DNA of 64,000 nt from Dyadobacter sp. NIV53 (GCF_019711195.1 NZ_CP081299.1:3782001-3846000); one strand, 5' to 3'; positions 8,285-18,213 are shown, counted from the first letter of the stretch. Numbers and translations are program-made. The notes: generated by a model from the sequence alone, not told the origin.

Positions 8285-10028
8285 GTAATGCTCCGGTTGC
8301 TATTTTTTTATCAAGAAGTTCGGTGGTTTCACCCATTTTTTTTGCCTTTTTCCATTGTGCAACAGCGTTTTCACGTTCGCCCAATTTAAACAGAACGTCG
8401 CCATAATGTTCAACAATGGTACCGCTTACGCCGGTACTGTCGGTCATTGCTTTTTCTAAAAACACTTTTGCTTTTTTATAATCTTTCAGGATGTATAAAA
8501 CCCATGCGTGTGTATCCAGATAAGTAGGGTTGTCCATATGCTGCTGAACCAGCTTTTCTGACATTTTCAGTGCCAGGTCCAGCTTTTCTTTGCGAAGGGA
8601 AAGAAAATAACTGTAATTATTGAGCACATGATCGTTGTCTGGGTTGTCTTTCAGCGCGAGTTCATAGGACGCATCGGACTTCGCATTGTCTCCTATTCCG
8701 TTATAAGCATCCCCGAGCTGGGCATTTATAAACGTAACAAACTCCGGCTTATTTGTAATCAGTTTCAGGCTTTCGTCAAAGGATGAAATAGCAGCTTTGT
8801 AATTCTTCTTCATCAGCTGAGCCGTACCATTTGAATACCAAAGCGTACCCTGATTAGGAAAAACTTCCAGCGCTTTTTCCGAATGCACCAGCATACTGTC
8901 TACCTGGTTCAGTTCTCCGTCCAGTTGTAATATCGCTTCCCAGACTTCATATACTGAGCCATCAATTCTTGCCGCCTTTACATAAAGATCACGTGCTTCT
9001 CCTTTTTTACCATTTTGCACCAGTAAATCAGCATATACTACGTTCGTTTTCGCTTCATTGGGGTGAGTATCAATTAATTGCTTTGCCAGCTGAATCGCGT
9101 CAGTAAATTCTGTTTTTGTTTTCAGCATGGTAAGGTAACCTTTCAGCACCCTGATCTTGGGTTCGGAATCCAGGTTTGGATTGGCAAAAACCAGCTTTAA
9201 CTCCTGATTACACTTTTGTACATCACCATTACGGCGATAAATATCAGCCAGTAATACGTGCGCCTGAGCCTCGTCCGGATTAATTTTCAGGGCTTCTTCA
9301 AGTGGAGCTACTGCCTCTGCAATCCGGTCATTGGCTATGAGTATTTCAGCCATTTCTATCCGGTAACTCGCTTCGCTTGGTTCAGAAGCAATTAATTTTT
9401 TGGATTCAACCAGTGCTTTTTCGAGATTATTCTGCCGCAGATAAAGCTGTTGTTTCTGCCGCGTGATTTCCTCCGTTACACCCATTGATTTTTCTAAAAG
9501 GTCGTAAGTAGCGATGGCTTTATCAAACTGATCATTGAATACATACACCGCAGCAAGCTCAATACCATACTGTATATTACCTGGATTTTTGGCTACAAGT
9601 GGTTCATAAACCAGAGCAGCTTCTGAATATTTCCTTTTTTTAGCATATAATTCGGCAAGCTGAATAGCATAAAACTCATTGTCTTTATCCAGGTCGTATG
9701 CTTTTTTTGAGGCAATAATGGCTTCATCTGCCCTGTCGAGCTTGATAAGTGCAGATGCTACCATAAAATGTCCGGCACCATCCTGCTCACTTTGCTGAAC
9801 CAGCTTTTCGAAAATCGGAAGTGCTTTTGCCGGTTCATCTTTCATCATGAACTTCATACCTTCTGCGGCAAGTGATTCTTCTTCAAGACGGAAACCAGAC
9901 TTATCTACGCTTTTTTCGGATTGGGTTTCTTTCGCTTTATTGCGTCGCTGCGCATAAGTATTCTGCACGGTACCAATAACCGCGAGCATACTAATCAAAA
10001 GAGTCAATTTTAAAAATTCTGTCCTCAT
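8274..10028 (-). CDS. Tetratricopeptide-repeat periplasmic protein
   Basis: Starting at ATG 10028 (MRTEFLKLTLLISML) gives 584 residues with a signal peptide ending near TYAQ. A longer frame back to 10151 would bury this signal, so the shorter start is preferred. The body from ~residue 35 to the end is a chain of about a dozen TPR units (A-x-x-x-P-x-x-x-x-A spacing), such as NNRAEA-type helices with repeated LDxxN turns. It probably scaffolds protein complexes at the envelope. It leads the DUF4292/EnvC-like operon and overlaps DUF4292 by 11 bases. Confidence 0.85.
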   Translation of the reverse strand: MRTEFLKLTLLISMLAVIGTVQNTYAQRRNKAKETQSEKSVDKSGFRLEEESLAAEGMKFMMKDEPAKALPIFEKLVQQSEQDGAGHFMVASALIKLDRADEAIIASKKAYDLDKDNEFYAIQLAELYAKKRKYSEAALVYEPLVAKNPGNIQYGIELAAVYVFNDQFDKAIATYDLLEKSMGVTEEITRQKQQLYLRQNNLEKALVESKKLIASEPSEASYRIEMAEILIANDRIAEAVAPLEEALKINPDEAQAHVLLADIYRRNGDVQKCNQELKLVFANPNLDSEPKIRVLKGYLTMLKTKTEFTDAIQLAKQLIDTHPNEAKTNVVYADLLVQNGKKGEARDLYVKAARIDGSVYEVWEAILQLDGELNQVDSMLVHSEKALEVFPNQGTLWYSNGTAQLMKKNYKAAISSFDESLKLITNKPEFVTFINAQLGDAYNGIGDNAKSDASYELALKDNPDNDHVLNNYSYFLSLRKEKLDLALKMSEKLVQQHMDNPTYLDTHAWVLYILKDYKKAKVFLEKAMTDSTGVSGTIVEHYGDVLFKLGERENAVAQWKKAKKMGETTELLDKKIATGALHEQ

Positions 10029-10179
10029 ATTTATCTTATTGCCAATCAGATATTGAGACAGATCGGCCGTTTCATGGTAAACAGCAAAGTTATTAATTTT
10101 TGTTCTGTTTAGTCCCGTTAAAAGACCTTTAAACTGGAATAGTAACGACAAAAATGGATTATTCTTATTTCGAAATTAC

Positions 10180-12612
10180 TTATTGAACAGAATATACTGT
10201 TTTGGCTGATCCCGGTAAGCCGCCTGCACTTAAAACTTCAGCCTGAACGGCAATCTTTGTAACTGCATCGGTATTATAATATTGAAAACGGGCTTTCCCA
10301 TCTTTTCCTGTTTTAAGCATTGGCGCCCAAAAGACCGTAGACCTGTAATCGGGCCTTGCGTCTTCCTGCCGGGTGACCTCATATTTCGGATTATAAAATT
10401 CACGGGGAATATTGAAGCCCGCTATTTTTGAGGATAATACGCCCGGTACAATGTCCTGCGAATAATCATAATTGGTATTGCCTCTTTTGGTATAAACCGC
10501 AATAACGCCATTGCCTCCTCTGCTTCCATATATTGCAGCGGACGCACCTTTCAGTACATCAATCGATTCAACATCATTGACATTCACGGATGTGATCATA
10601 TTTTTATCTCCCGTCATACCATCGAGTACAAAAAGTGGTTCGCCTCTGTTGCCCCTTATAAATACAGAAGCATTCATACCAGACCCAACTACCTGAACAC
10701 CTGCTACTCTTGCCGCAATAATATCAAGAATACTGAATGCTCCGGCTGCCATTTGTGACGTGACTTTAATCGTGGCATCTGCATTCGTGTAAAGTTTCCT
10801 GGAGTCCCGTTCCACTACCTTTTTTGCCTTAATAGTCACTTCTTTTAATAAGCGCTCCCTGCTTTCACGGATTTTGCGTACAATTTCCTGGTATTCTTCT
10901 GCTCTTTTGAGATAATCATTCAATTGTACGGCGTCCACTGTAATGGGATAATAAGGGATTTTTACCAAAAAAGCTTTGGGCGGTTCAAACAGGTTCATCA
11001 GGAATGATAAATTTTGATTTCCTTTTTTATTTGCTCCCTGTAAGCGAAAATTCAGTGTATCTGAAAAAACCAGATTATGAATTGCAAATAAGCCTGTTGC
11101 ATCCGTTTCAGGTGTCAGAATGGTACTTATGCTGTCATTTTCTAAAAAAACCGACAGCATTACTTTTTCGCTGATTTGTTTATTATTTCTCTTGACTTGC
11201 CCAGCCAGTGTAATACCCTGTTCTACAAACCTTTGCGGAGCAGATAATGAATCTTTCAGAACATCTTCCCATTTGAACCGGCTCCATCCCTGCGTCATCA
11301 TCAGATAATCCAGATGGATTTTTCGTTCCGACTTGTCACGATTAAAATAATAAGCAGGTTGCTCTACAAATCCTTTTAAATCAGAGGTTAACAGTAAATT
11401 TGAAACAAGGTTCATGTCATATGGCTGCGGTGCAATTTGTCCCTCATCAGTTACCGCCACCGAAAGATTGGTTTCAACGGGATTTCCGGCCGTATCCGTT
11501 ACCATAATTTCTAATTCTGCCTTTTCGCGTGGTTTGTAAATAGGTTTGGATGGATTAATTTTCACTTTGAGTGTATTTCCATGATCTATAAAAACAAGCC
11601 GCTCACATACTGGTTTGTTCTGGTCGTCAAAAAGCGTAAGATGTGTGATCCCATCCGGAAGTTCTGTTTTAGGCAAATTGATCATCAGGCCTTTGGCAGA
11701 AACCTTTCCTTTTGCGGCAAAAGCTATAATACCTCTTGAATGGCCAACTACATGAACTTGTTTTTCAGCAGATTGAGAGAAATTATGATAAACCAAAATG
11801 CGCATCTTAGAAGGACTGGAAAGGTTGTCAACAATAAGCGAAAACCCGTTTTCCACAGACAAAGGAAAAGAAACAGACTGGAAAGTTCCATCCTTTTTAC
11901 GGACATAAGCCTGGTATTTCTGATCTTTTTCAGGCTGAAACTGAAACCTTCCCAAACCCAGATGTTCACTTTTAAATGAAGTGATGGTATCCTTTTTCTG
12001 ATTCAGGACAAAACCGTCTATATCCTGTCCCAATCCATTTCCATTCACTGCTTTAAATGCTACACGGGTACTTATCCCGGTCAGCAATTGGCCACCTTCC
12101 GGAAAAAACTGTATATCAAGCAATTCAGAAGTAGCCGGAACTGTATTTTGCTCCTGGCCAAAAAGATAAATACTCTTTTGAAAGAAGAAATCCTCTGAAA
12201 AATTACGCATCCAGTTGGTGTATGCACGGATCGTATATGCGCCATTTGGAATACTGTCAGGAAGTACAATATCACCATGGCCAACACCACCTTCAAGGCG
12301 GGTTCGTCTTAATGCTATATTTTTGCCCGTGCTTTGTTCTATCAGATCCACATACAATACCTGACTGGCGCTGTCCGCCTGATGCAATGAACCTTCAACC
12401 AGATAGCCTTTATACCATAAGGTATCACCAACCGTGTAATAGGGTTTATCAAGATGCAAATACGCCTTTTCCTGAGGGAAAACACCCCGGTATTTCAATA
12501 ATTGGCCTGCAACTTTTTGAGCAAAATCCTCATCAACAGCCTGAAATCCAGCCAGTAGCAATATTGAAAAAAGAAGAAATGAAAGTTTCAGAAGTGTTTT
12601 TGTGCAAGGCAT
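10180..12612 (-). CDS. TonB plug-domain protein without a beta-barrel
   Basis: The 810-residue exported protein has a signal peptide, then macroglobulin-like (MG2) beta domains. The first contains EKAYLHLDKPYYTVGDTLWYKG, written here as EKAYLHLDKPY then TVGDTLWYKG. Residues ~600-700 form a SusC-type plug (ILDIIAARVAGVQV, VFIRGNRGEPLFVLDG, IDVLKGASAAIYGSRGGNG). The plug is followed by only ~110 residues, too few for a 22-strand barrel. Such MG2-plug proteins are common in Bacteroidota and uncharacterised; they may present cargo at the outer membrane. No SusD partner is adjacent. Confidence 0.8.
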   Translation of the reverse strand: MPCTKTLLKLSFLLFSILLLAGFQAVDEDFAQKVAGQLLKYRGVFPQEKAYLHLDKPYYTVGDTLWYKGYLVEGSLHQADSASQVLYVDLIEQSTGKNIALRRTRLEGGVGHGDIVLPDSIPNGAYTIRAYTNWMRNFSEDFFFQKSIYLFGQEQNTVPATSELLDIQFFPEGGQLLTGISTRVAFKAVNGNGLGQDIDGFVLNQKKDTITSFKSEHLGLGRFQFQPEKDQKYQAYVRKKDGTFQSVSFPLSVENGFSLIVDNLSSPSKMRILVYHNFSQSAEKQVHVVGHSRGIIAFAAKGKVSAKGLMINLPKTELPDGITHLTLFDDQNKPVCERLVFIDHGNTLKVKINPSKPIYKPREKAELEIMVTDTAGNPVETNLSVAVTDEGQIAPQPYDMNLVSNLLLTSDLKGFVEQPAYYFNRDKSERKIHLDYLMMTQGWSRFKWEDVLKDSLSAPQRFVEQGITLAGQVKRNNKQISEKVMLSVFLENDSISTILTPETDATGLFAIHNLVFSDTLNFRLQGANKKGNQNLSFLMNLFEPPKAFLVKIPYYPITVDAVQLNDYLKRAEEYQEIVRKIRESRERLLKEVTIKAKKVVERDSRKLYTNADATIKVTSQMAAGAFSILDIIAARVAGVQVVGSGMNASVFIRGNRGEPLFVLDGMTGDKNMITSVNVNDVESIDVLKGASAAIYGSRGGNGVIAVYTKRGNTNYDYSQDIVPGVLSSKIAGFNIPREFYNPKYEVTRQEDARPDYRSTVFWAPMLKTGKDGKARFQYYNTDAVTKIAVQAEVLSAGGLPGSAKTVYSVQ

Positions 12613-12712
12613 AATTACAAATTAATGTCCTGTGCAATTTATAGTTTTTGGTTTAAAATATATAATTGGGTTATTATAAGGCATTATTGAAAGCCTCTTT
12701 ACATAAAAAGAT

Positions 12713-13834
12713 TTAATTCAAAAATTCTTCAAAATTTTCTCTATTAATCAATTTTGTAACAGCATCAGGATAAGCACCGGTAAATGTCTTTGAAAATTTG
12801 GCTTTTGCTGTGGGGCTCCATTTAAATTCATAAGCATGTAACAAGCCATCATATTCTTCAAGATAATCTATTTCCTGCTGAGCGTATGTACGCCAAAAAT
12901 ATTGTTTTCCATAAGCCTGATTGTAATGATTGACCTTCATCCGCTCACTGATTAAGAAGTTTTCCCAAAGTGCACCAATATCATTTCGAAGAGCCAGTGG
13001 ATTAAAATTATTGATGATTGCATTCCGAATGCCATTATCATAAAAGTAAATTTTACGGCTGCTGCTTATTTCACTTCTGATATTCCTGTTAAAAGGTGTC
13101 AATCGAAAAACTACAAAAGCTTGTTCCAGCAGTCCAATGTATTGCTCAATAGTAGCCCTGTCTATCCGTAACAAGTTTGAAAGTTCATTATAAGAAACCT
13201 CTGAACCCACTTGTAAAGCCAAAGCGATCAATAATTTAGAAAGAATTTCGGGCTTGCGAATCCCATGATAATTAAGTAGATCCTTATACAAGTAGCTATT
13301 TGCAATTTGTAATAAAGTAGCCTGTTCCTGGCCAATATTGTTAATTACTTCAGGATACATCCCGTATAAAAGCCGAAGTTCGAACTGCTGTTTAGTCCCT
13401 AAATATCCTGCATGATTAGTAAGTTCATCCCAACTGATAGGATATAATTGATATTCCCATTTGCGTCCCGTAAGTGGCTCGTTTACATTACTGCTCAACT
13501 CTAATGCCGAAGATCCGCTTACTACTACCCTGACGTCTTTAATACGATCATGAATTATTTTTAAAGTAAGTCCAATATTCTCGATACGTTGTGCTTCATC
13601 AATAAATATAGTTTGATATTTACCAATGAGTTGTCGTAAACGGGTTTCGCCCACATTGGTAAGAATAGTCTGGGTATCTATATCATCTCCATTAAAAAAC
13701 AGATATTCACCTTCAGCCTTGCAAAGCTTCTCAAGCAATGTGGTTTTACCTGCTTGTCTGGGTCCAAGCACAATTAATATCTTTCCGGAATTCCAGTGGT
13801 TTTTGAGAATAGAGGCCAGTTTCCGCTCTATCAT
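12713..13834 (-). CDS. DUF4143 family P-loop ATPase
   Basis: The 373-residue protein carries a Walker A motif (GPRQAGKTTLL, residues ~22-32), a Walker B (IFIDEAQRI) and an arginine-type sensor region (VVVSGSSALEL). A winged-helix segment (SYNELSNLLRIDRATIEQYIGLLEQ) comes next, then the C-terminal DUF4143 domain ending in a PD-(D/E)xK-like stretch (EIDYLEEYDGLLHAYEFKW). These stand-alone ATPases are frequent accessory genes with unknown role. It is a single gene, and a large AT-rich palindrome lies immediately upstream of its start. Confidence 0.85.
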   Translation of the reverse strand: MIERKLASILKNHWNSGKILIVLGPRQAGKTTLLEKLCKAEGEYLFFNGDDIDTQTILTNVGETRLRQLIGKYQTIFIDEAQRIENIGLTLKIIHDRIKDVRVVVSGSSALELSSNVNEPLTGRKWEYQLYPISWDELTNHAGYLGTKQQFELRLLYGMYPEVINNIGQEQATLLQIANSYLYKDLLNYHGIRKPEILSKLLIALALQVGSEVSYNELSNLLRIDRATIEQYIGLLEQAFVVFRLTPFNRNIRSEISSSRKIYFYDNGIRNAIINNFNPLALRNDIGALWENFLISERMKVNHYNQAYGKQYFWRTYAQQEIDYLEEYDGLLHAYEFKWSPTAKAKFSKTFTGAYPDAVTKLINRENFEEFLN

Positions 13835-13861
13835 ATTAAATCAATTTGAATAGCTAATCTA

Positions 13862-13911
13862 CAAATTTATATAATTTTACAGATCGTAATCTATAAAATT
13901 ATATAAATTTG
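13862..13911. repeat. AT-rich palindrome upstream of the DUF4143 ATPase
   Basis: Perfect 18-bp arms (13862-13879 and 13894-13911) enclose AGAT/ATCT, which adds 4 bp after a one-base mismatch, leaving a tiny loop. The element lies 28 bases upstream of the ATPase start and 35 bases downstream of the permease stop, both minus strand. It could be an operator, a strong hairpin in the ATPase leader, or a terminator for the permease. There is no GC-rich stem. Confidence 0.75.
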
Positions 13912-13945
13912 CAAAAAACGCTTTTGTAAATTAGATGTTATTTTC

Positions 13946-15280
13946 TCACCGGTTGACCCGCCTTACAAGCAAATACAACGGATAACTCACAATCAGGAAT
14001 AACAGGGCATACTGGCTGCTCGGCAGATCCTGAACTACGGCACTGACCAGAAATGCAATGGAAAAAATCAGCATAATAACTGGCAGAACAGGATAAGCCG
14101 GTACTTTCCAGGGACGGGGCAGAAACGGCTCTTTTTTTCTTAATGCCAATAAAGAAGCAAAACCCGAAGTATAACCCAGCACAAAAAAGAATGTTGCGAT
14201 GTCAGAAAGTTTTTCGCATGCTTCTTTTCCTACTAATATTAAAGTGATAGCCACTGCCGATGTAATCAGCATCGCCAATGAGGGTGTACCGCCATTATTA
14301 ACCTTGGTTCCGCCTTTCAGGAAAAGTCCGTCGCGGCTCATGGAATACAATACTCTTGGATTAAAAAGTAATTGCGCATTTACGATCCCAAGAATAGAGA
14401 TCATCAGGAACAATGTTACGATCTTGCCCGATCCTTCTCCAAAAATAAGCCTGATAGCATCTGCTGCTGCCAATTTGGATTGTGATAATTCATTCATCGG
14501 CAACACATATAAAATCGCCAGATTACAAAGTAAATAAATGGCAATGATCAGTAAAACACCTCCGATCATTGATTTGGGTAAATTTTTGGAAGGGTCACGG
14601 TCTTCTTCTGTAAAGTAAGCTGCCGTGTGCCATCCATCGTAGGTGTAGAAAATAGCCTGTAAAGAAAAAATAACGGGAGCAATCCAGCTTCCTCCCTGAA
14701 TGATTTTGCTGGTAGTCAGCTGCATTTCCTCAGGCGAAATCTCTTTGCCATAAACGTAACAAATGATCACAAAAGCAGATAATCCAACGCCTTTCAAAAC
14801 ACTCATCACATTCTGAAAAGTACTGGCAAGCGCGAGGCCGATCCAGTGAATACCCGTTAAAATCAATAAAATACATGCCGCCACATATGGTTCATAACCC
14901 ACCAGCGACGGTATGAGCAGGGCCATATATTCACTCATGGTATATACGCCAAAACCCAGCGCAGAGCATGTTCCCAGCCAGCTGTTTATGCCTACCACGA
15001 AACCTGCGTAATTTCCAAATGCTCTTTGCGCGTATACATACCATGCTCCCGCTTTTGGTACGGAAGTCCCGAGTTCAATAGTGCATAATGTTCCAAGAAA
15101 CGCGTATAAACTAACAGCTCCCCATAAGGTCATAATAAGCCATGGTTCACCAAGCTGGGCCGCAATCGGACCGGGCTTTCGCAGTATTCCGGTACCAACT
15201 GTACCGCCGATCGTTACGGCTATACCGAAGCCTACGCCTAAAATCTTAAATAATTCGTTCTTTGCAGAGGCCTGTGCCAT
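13946..15280 (-). CDS. APC-superfamily amino acid permease
   Basis: From ATG 15280 (MAQASAKNELFKILG) the protein has 444 residues and about 12 hydrophobic helices, as expected for the APC family. The first helix carries the unwound-site motif GGTVGTGILRKPG. A longer frame to 15370 adds 30 polar residues and is less likely. It should be an inner-membrane amino acid transporter or exchanger; the substrate cannot be read from sequence. It is divergent from the sensor kinase. Confidence 0.9.
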   Translation of the reverse strand: MAQASAKNELFKILGVGFGIAVTIGGTVGTGILRKPGPIAAQLGEPWLIMTLWGAVSLYAFLGTLCTIELGTSVPKAGAWYVYAQRAFGNYAGFVVGINSWLGTCSALGFGVYTMSEYMALLIPSLVGYEPYVAACILLILTGIHWIGLALASTFQNVMSVLKGVGLSAFVIICYVYGKEISPEEMQLTTSKIIQGGSWIAPVIFSLQAIFYTYDGWHTAAYFTEEDRDPSKNLPKSMIGGVLLIIAIYLLCNLAILYVLPMNELSQSKLAAADAIRLIFGEGSGKIVTLFLMISILGIVNAQLLFNPRVLYSMSRDGLFLKGGTKVNNGGTPSLAMLITSAVAITLILVGKEACEKLSDIATFFFVLGYTSGFASLLALRKKEPFLPRPWKVPAYPVLPVIMLIFSIAFLVSAVVQDLPSSQYALLFLIVSYPLYLLVRRVNR

Positions 15281-15386
15281 AGGGAAGTGAAAATTATGCT
15301 TTCCGAAAATAGGGAAAGTTTTTGTTTTAGCAACTCCTATATTCGTATCAATTTCAGAAAGGAATACCAAACAGAGTAATTAAAGT

Positions 15387-16519
15387 ATGTTTCAGCTAAA
15401 AAATCTTTGGATCGTTCACGTATTTGGATGGATATTCTTTATCATCCTGCCGTTGATGATTATGTCCAGGGAGCCCGAACCTTATTCCTGGATCACACTT
15501 TTATCATCAGGCTCTTTCTGGCTTTTTTCCTGACTTTCTGTTTTATCTTTTACCTCAATACTTTTGTTTTAATACCACAGCTTTATTTAAAGCAAAAATA
15601 TTTGATCTATGCCGGCATTTTCCTGACTGGCTTTATATTGATTTTTTACACACAACCATTTGAAAATCTTATATTTAAAAAATTTCACACGATAGAATTA
15701 CAGCGTCCGGACATGGATAGGGAAATGTTTCGTCCGCCGCCGCCGCCCGATATGGATTTTGAAGATCATGGTAGGGCGGCCACAAGGGGAGGCGGCCCGA
15801 CGGGTGATGGAACGAATGGAACAGCGGTTGATTTTGTCAGCCTGGTTTTGTTTGTAGTTGTGTGGGCTGTTGCTCTGGCAACCCGGATCTCAGAGCAATG
15901 GCGTCTTTCCGAGAAACGGGTGATATTATCGGAAGCTGATAAGGCGCAGGCCGAATTATCATTTTTCAAAGCCCAGATCAATCCGCATTTTTTATTCAAT
16001 ACGCTTAATAATATTTACTCACTGGCCATAAGTAATAGTGAACATACGGCTCCAAGTATATTGAAACTATCAAAAATGATGCGGTACATTACGGAAGAAG
16101 CAACCGAAAATTTTGTCCCGCTTGAAGATGAAATAATTTGTCTGGAAAATTATGTGGATTTGCAAAGGCTCCGGCTTAACGCCAAAACAAAAGTAGATTT
16201 TAATGTAAAAGGCTCATTTGTCAATAAAAAAATTGCACCGCTTATCCTGATGACTTTTGTTGAAAATGCATTTAAATATGGTGTAAGCAACCGGTACGAA
16301 AATCTGATTGAAATCAATGTGGACGTTACAGAAAAAACCATTTTATTCTTTTGTAAAAACACAATTTTTCAAACCAATGTGCAAAATGAAAGGAAAGGAA
16401 TAGGTATTGCCAATACACAAAAACGATTGGATTTTTTGTATCCAAACCGCTATGAGTTTAAAATAAATCAGCAGGAAAAAATATTTGAAGTGAATCTCGA
16501 ACTTCAAACGGAAGGCTAA
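15387..16519 (+). CDS. LytS-type sensor histidine kinase, apparently frameshifted near its start
   Basis: The long frame (from TTG 15407) carries membrane helices, a Pro/Gly-rich loop (RPPPPPDMDF), then a HisKA_7TM-type kinase core with phosphoacceptor FFKAQINPHFLFNTLNNIY, the N-box FVENAFKYG and GIGIANTQKRL. Its first ~25 residues look non-coding. A better N-terminus (ATG 15387, WIVHVFGWIFFIILPL) lies in another frame and would join near 15469-15490 if one base were missing there. It is followed 33 bases later by its LytTR response regulator. Confidence 0.8.
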
Positions 16520-16551
16520 CTCATGATCGCTTACAGCCAATAGCTAAAAAT

Positions 16552-17256
16552 ATGAAATGTATTGCCATTGATGATGAACCGCTTGCGCTGGATCTGCTGC
16601 AAAAGTACATTTCCGGTTTTTCTGAATTAGAATTACTGGCAACTTTTGATGATGCCGTCGAAGGTGCAGTGTTTCTGAAAAACAACAGAATCGATTTATT
16701 GTTCGTGGATATCAATATGCCCGATCTGACTGGTCTGGATTTGGTGGCCGGACTGGAATGCAAGCCCATGATCATTTTTACAACTGCCCACAAAAAATTT
16801 GCACTCGAAGGATTTGAACTCGAAGCCCTGGATTATTTATTAAAGCCTATTACGATAGAACGCTTTGAGAAAGCTGTAAACCGGGCAATCGAGCAGTTTG
16901 AACTCAGAAAATCAGTAGCAACAACTACTCCGGAAACACTGATTGTGCGCTCTGAATACAAAATGGTGAAAATAGAACTTACTGATATTGAATACATTGA
17001 AGCAATGGAGGATTATATTAAAATTCATTTGCGAAGTACAACACATCCAATTCTGACTTTGATGTCATTAAAAGGAATTTTAGAAATACTTCCCCAGGCA
17101 AAGTTCAGCCGGATTCACCGGAGTTACATTGTGCCAAATACGCTGGTAAAATCCATTCAGAATAAGAAAGTCAGGTTGATTACTGATCAGGAATTACCTG
17201 TGAGTGACAGTTACCTGGATTTCATTGAAAAGTGGAAAAACGGAAAAGGGAATTAA
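16552..17256 (+). CDS. LytTR-family response regulator
   Basis: The 234-residue protein has a receiver domain (residues 1-~120; acidic pair D7/D8, phosphoacceptor D53 in FVDINMPD, Thr in FTTAHK, Lys in LLKPI) and a LytTR DNA-binding domain (~135-230; VRSEYKMVKI, IEYIEAMEDYIKIH, FSRIHRSYIV). It pairs with the adjacent LytS-type kinase. The targets are not known; such pairs often act on nearby genes, which here would be the intradiol-like lipoprotein. Confidence 0.93.
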   Translation: MKCIAIDDEPLALDLLQKYISGFSELELLATFDDAVEGAVFLKNNRIDLLFVDINMPDLTGLDLVAGLECKPMIIFTTAHKKFALEGFELEALDYLLKPITIERFEKAVNRAIEQFELRKSVATTTPETLIVRSEYKMVKIELTDIEYIEAMEDYIKIHLRSTTHPILTLMSLKGILEILPQAKFSRIHRSYIVPNTLVKSIQNKKVRLITDQELPVSDSYLDFIEKWKNGKGN

Positions 17257-17372
17257 ATTAAGGCCATTCACCGAGACAAACCTCCGGTTCACCGACACAT
17301 ACTTTACAGACCGCAACAAAAAGAGCAGCAAATACGATAATGTATTTAAAAACTCACAGAACTGTAAATCAC

Positions 17373-18113
17373 ATGGAACGTAAAGAATTTTTAAAGAGAG
17401 GTTTTTCAGCATTAGGGCTTGCAGCAATTGTCCCGATGATAAGCTGTTCTAGCAGTACCGTAGATCCCGTTGACACAACAACCGGAACTACTATAGATAC
17501 CACAGGAACGACTACCGGCACAACTACCGGAACCTGTACATCCACGGTTTCAGAAACGGAAGGGCCATTTCCTACCAAAGTACCCGCCAGTTATGTTTTG
17601 ACTGACATTACATCAGACAGGCAGGGTGCCAAAATAACAATTAATATTACCATTCAGAACAAAAACAATAGCTGTGCCGCTTTATCAGGAGCATTGGTTG
17701 ATATCTGGCATTGTGATGCAGCAGGTAATTATTCGGAATACGGTGGTACTGGCATGCAGTCAACAAATTACCAGAGCGTTCACTTTTTGAGAGGAAGACA
17801 AACCACGGATGCCAACGGATTGGTAAACTTCACGAGTATTTTTCCGGGATGGTATTCGGGCAGAGCCCCGCATATCCATGTCCATGTATACAACTCAAGT
17901 GGTAAATCTTTGTTGGTTACACAAATTGCATTTCCTGCCGATGTGTGTAAAGTGGTCTATGCACAAGGCGTTTATGCAAGTCATGGACAAGCTGATACAA
18001 CCAATGCAACGGATAATGTTTTTGGAGATGGTGTTACGACTGAAATGTCAACGGTAACAGGAAGCGTTGCTGCCGGATATGTATTGGCGCATACGATTGT
18101 GGTAAGTGCGTAG
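17373..18113 (+). CDS. Intradiol ring-cleavage dioxygenase-like lipoprotein
   Basis: Start at ATG 17373 (MERKEFLKRGFSALGL) gives 246 residues. The N-terminus is twin-Arg-like (KR-G-F) with a lipobox ending MISC. A low-complexity Thr/Gly linker follows, then an intradiol dioxygenase fold. Likely Fe(III) ligands are the Tyr of GNYSEY, the Tyr of GWYSG and the two His of HIHVHV. Family members open catechol-type rings, but secreted forms like this have no proven substrate. The Tyr/Tyr/His/His set is complete, so activity is possible. Confidence 0.82.
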   Translation: MERKEFLKRGFSALGLAAIVPMISCSSSTVDPVDTTTGTTIDTTGTTTGTTTGTCTSTVSETEGPFPTKVPASYVLTDITSDRQGAKITINITIQNKNNSCAALSGALVDIWHCDAAGNYSEYGGTGMQSTNYQSVHFLRGRQTTDANGLVNFTSIFPGWYSGRAPHIHVHVYNSSGKSLLVTQIAFPADVCKVVYAQGVYASHGQADTTNATDNVFGDGVTTEMSTVTGSVAAGYVLAHTIVVSA

Positions 18114-18115
18114 GC

Positions 18116-18213
18116 GGCTTTCGGCTTTCGGCTTTCGGCTTTCGGCTTTCGGCTTTCGGCTTTCGGCTTTCGGCTTTCGGCTTTCGGCTTTCGGCTTTCG
18201 GCTTTCGGCTTTC
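18116..18213. repeat. Fourteen perfect tandem copies of GGCTTTC
   Basis: The array begins 2 bases after the upstream TAG stop and runs exactly 98 bp, 14 identical 7-bp units with no visible variation. It is noncoding. Perfect identity suggests recent expansion or active slippage. Two reverse-complement units lie at 18300-18313, against the next start codon. Confidence 0.95.

Noticed and set aside
16552..17256. LytTR pair as a peptide quorum system
   Set aside because: No small peptide or exporter gene is adjacent; kinase and regulator alone do not support it.
18116..18213. Array read as a CRISPR
   Set aside because: Units are 7 bp with no spacers and no cas genes nearby; it is a simple tandem repeat.
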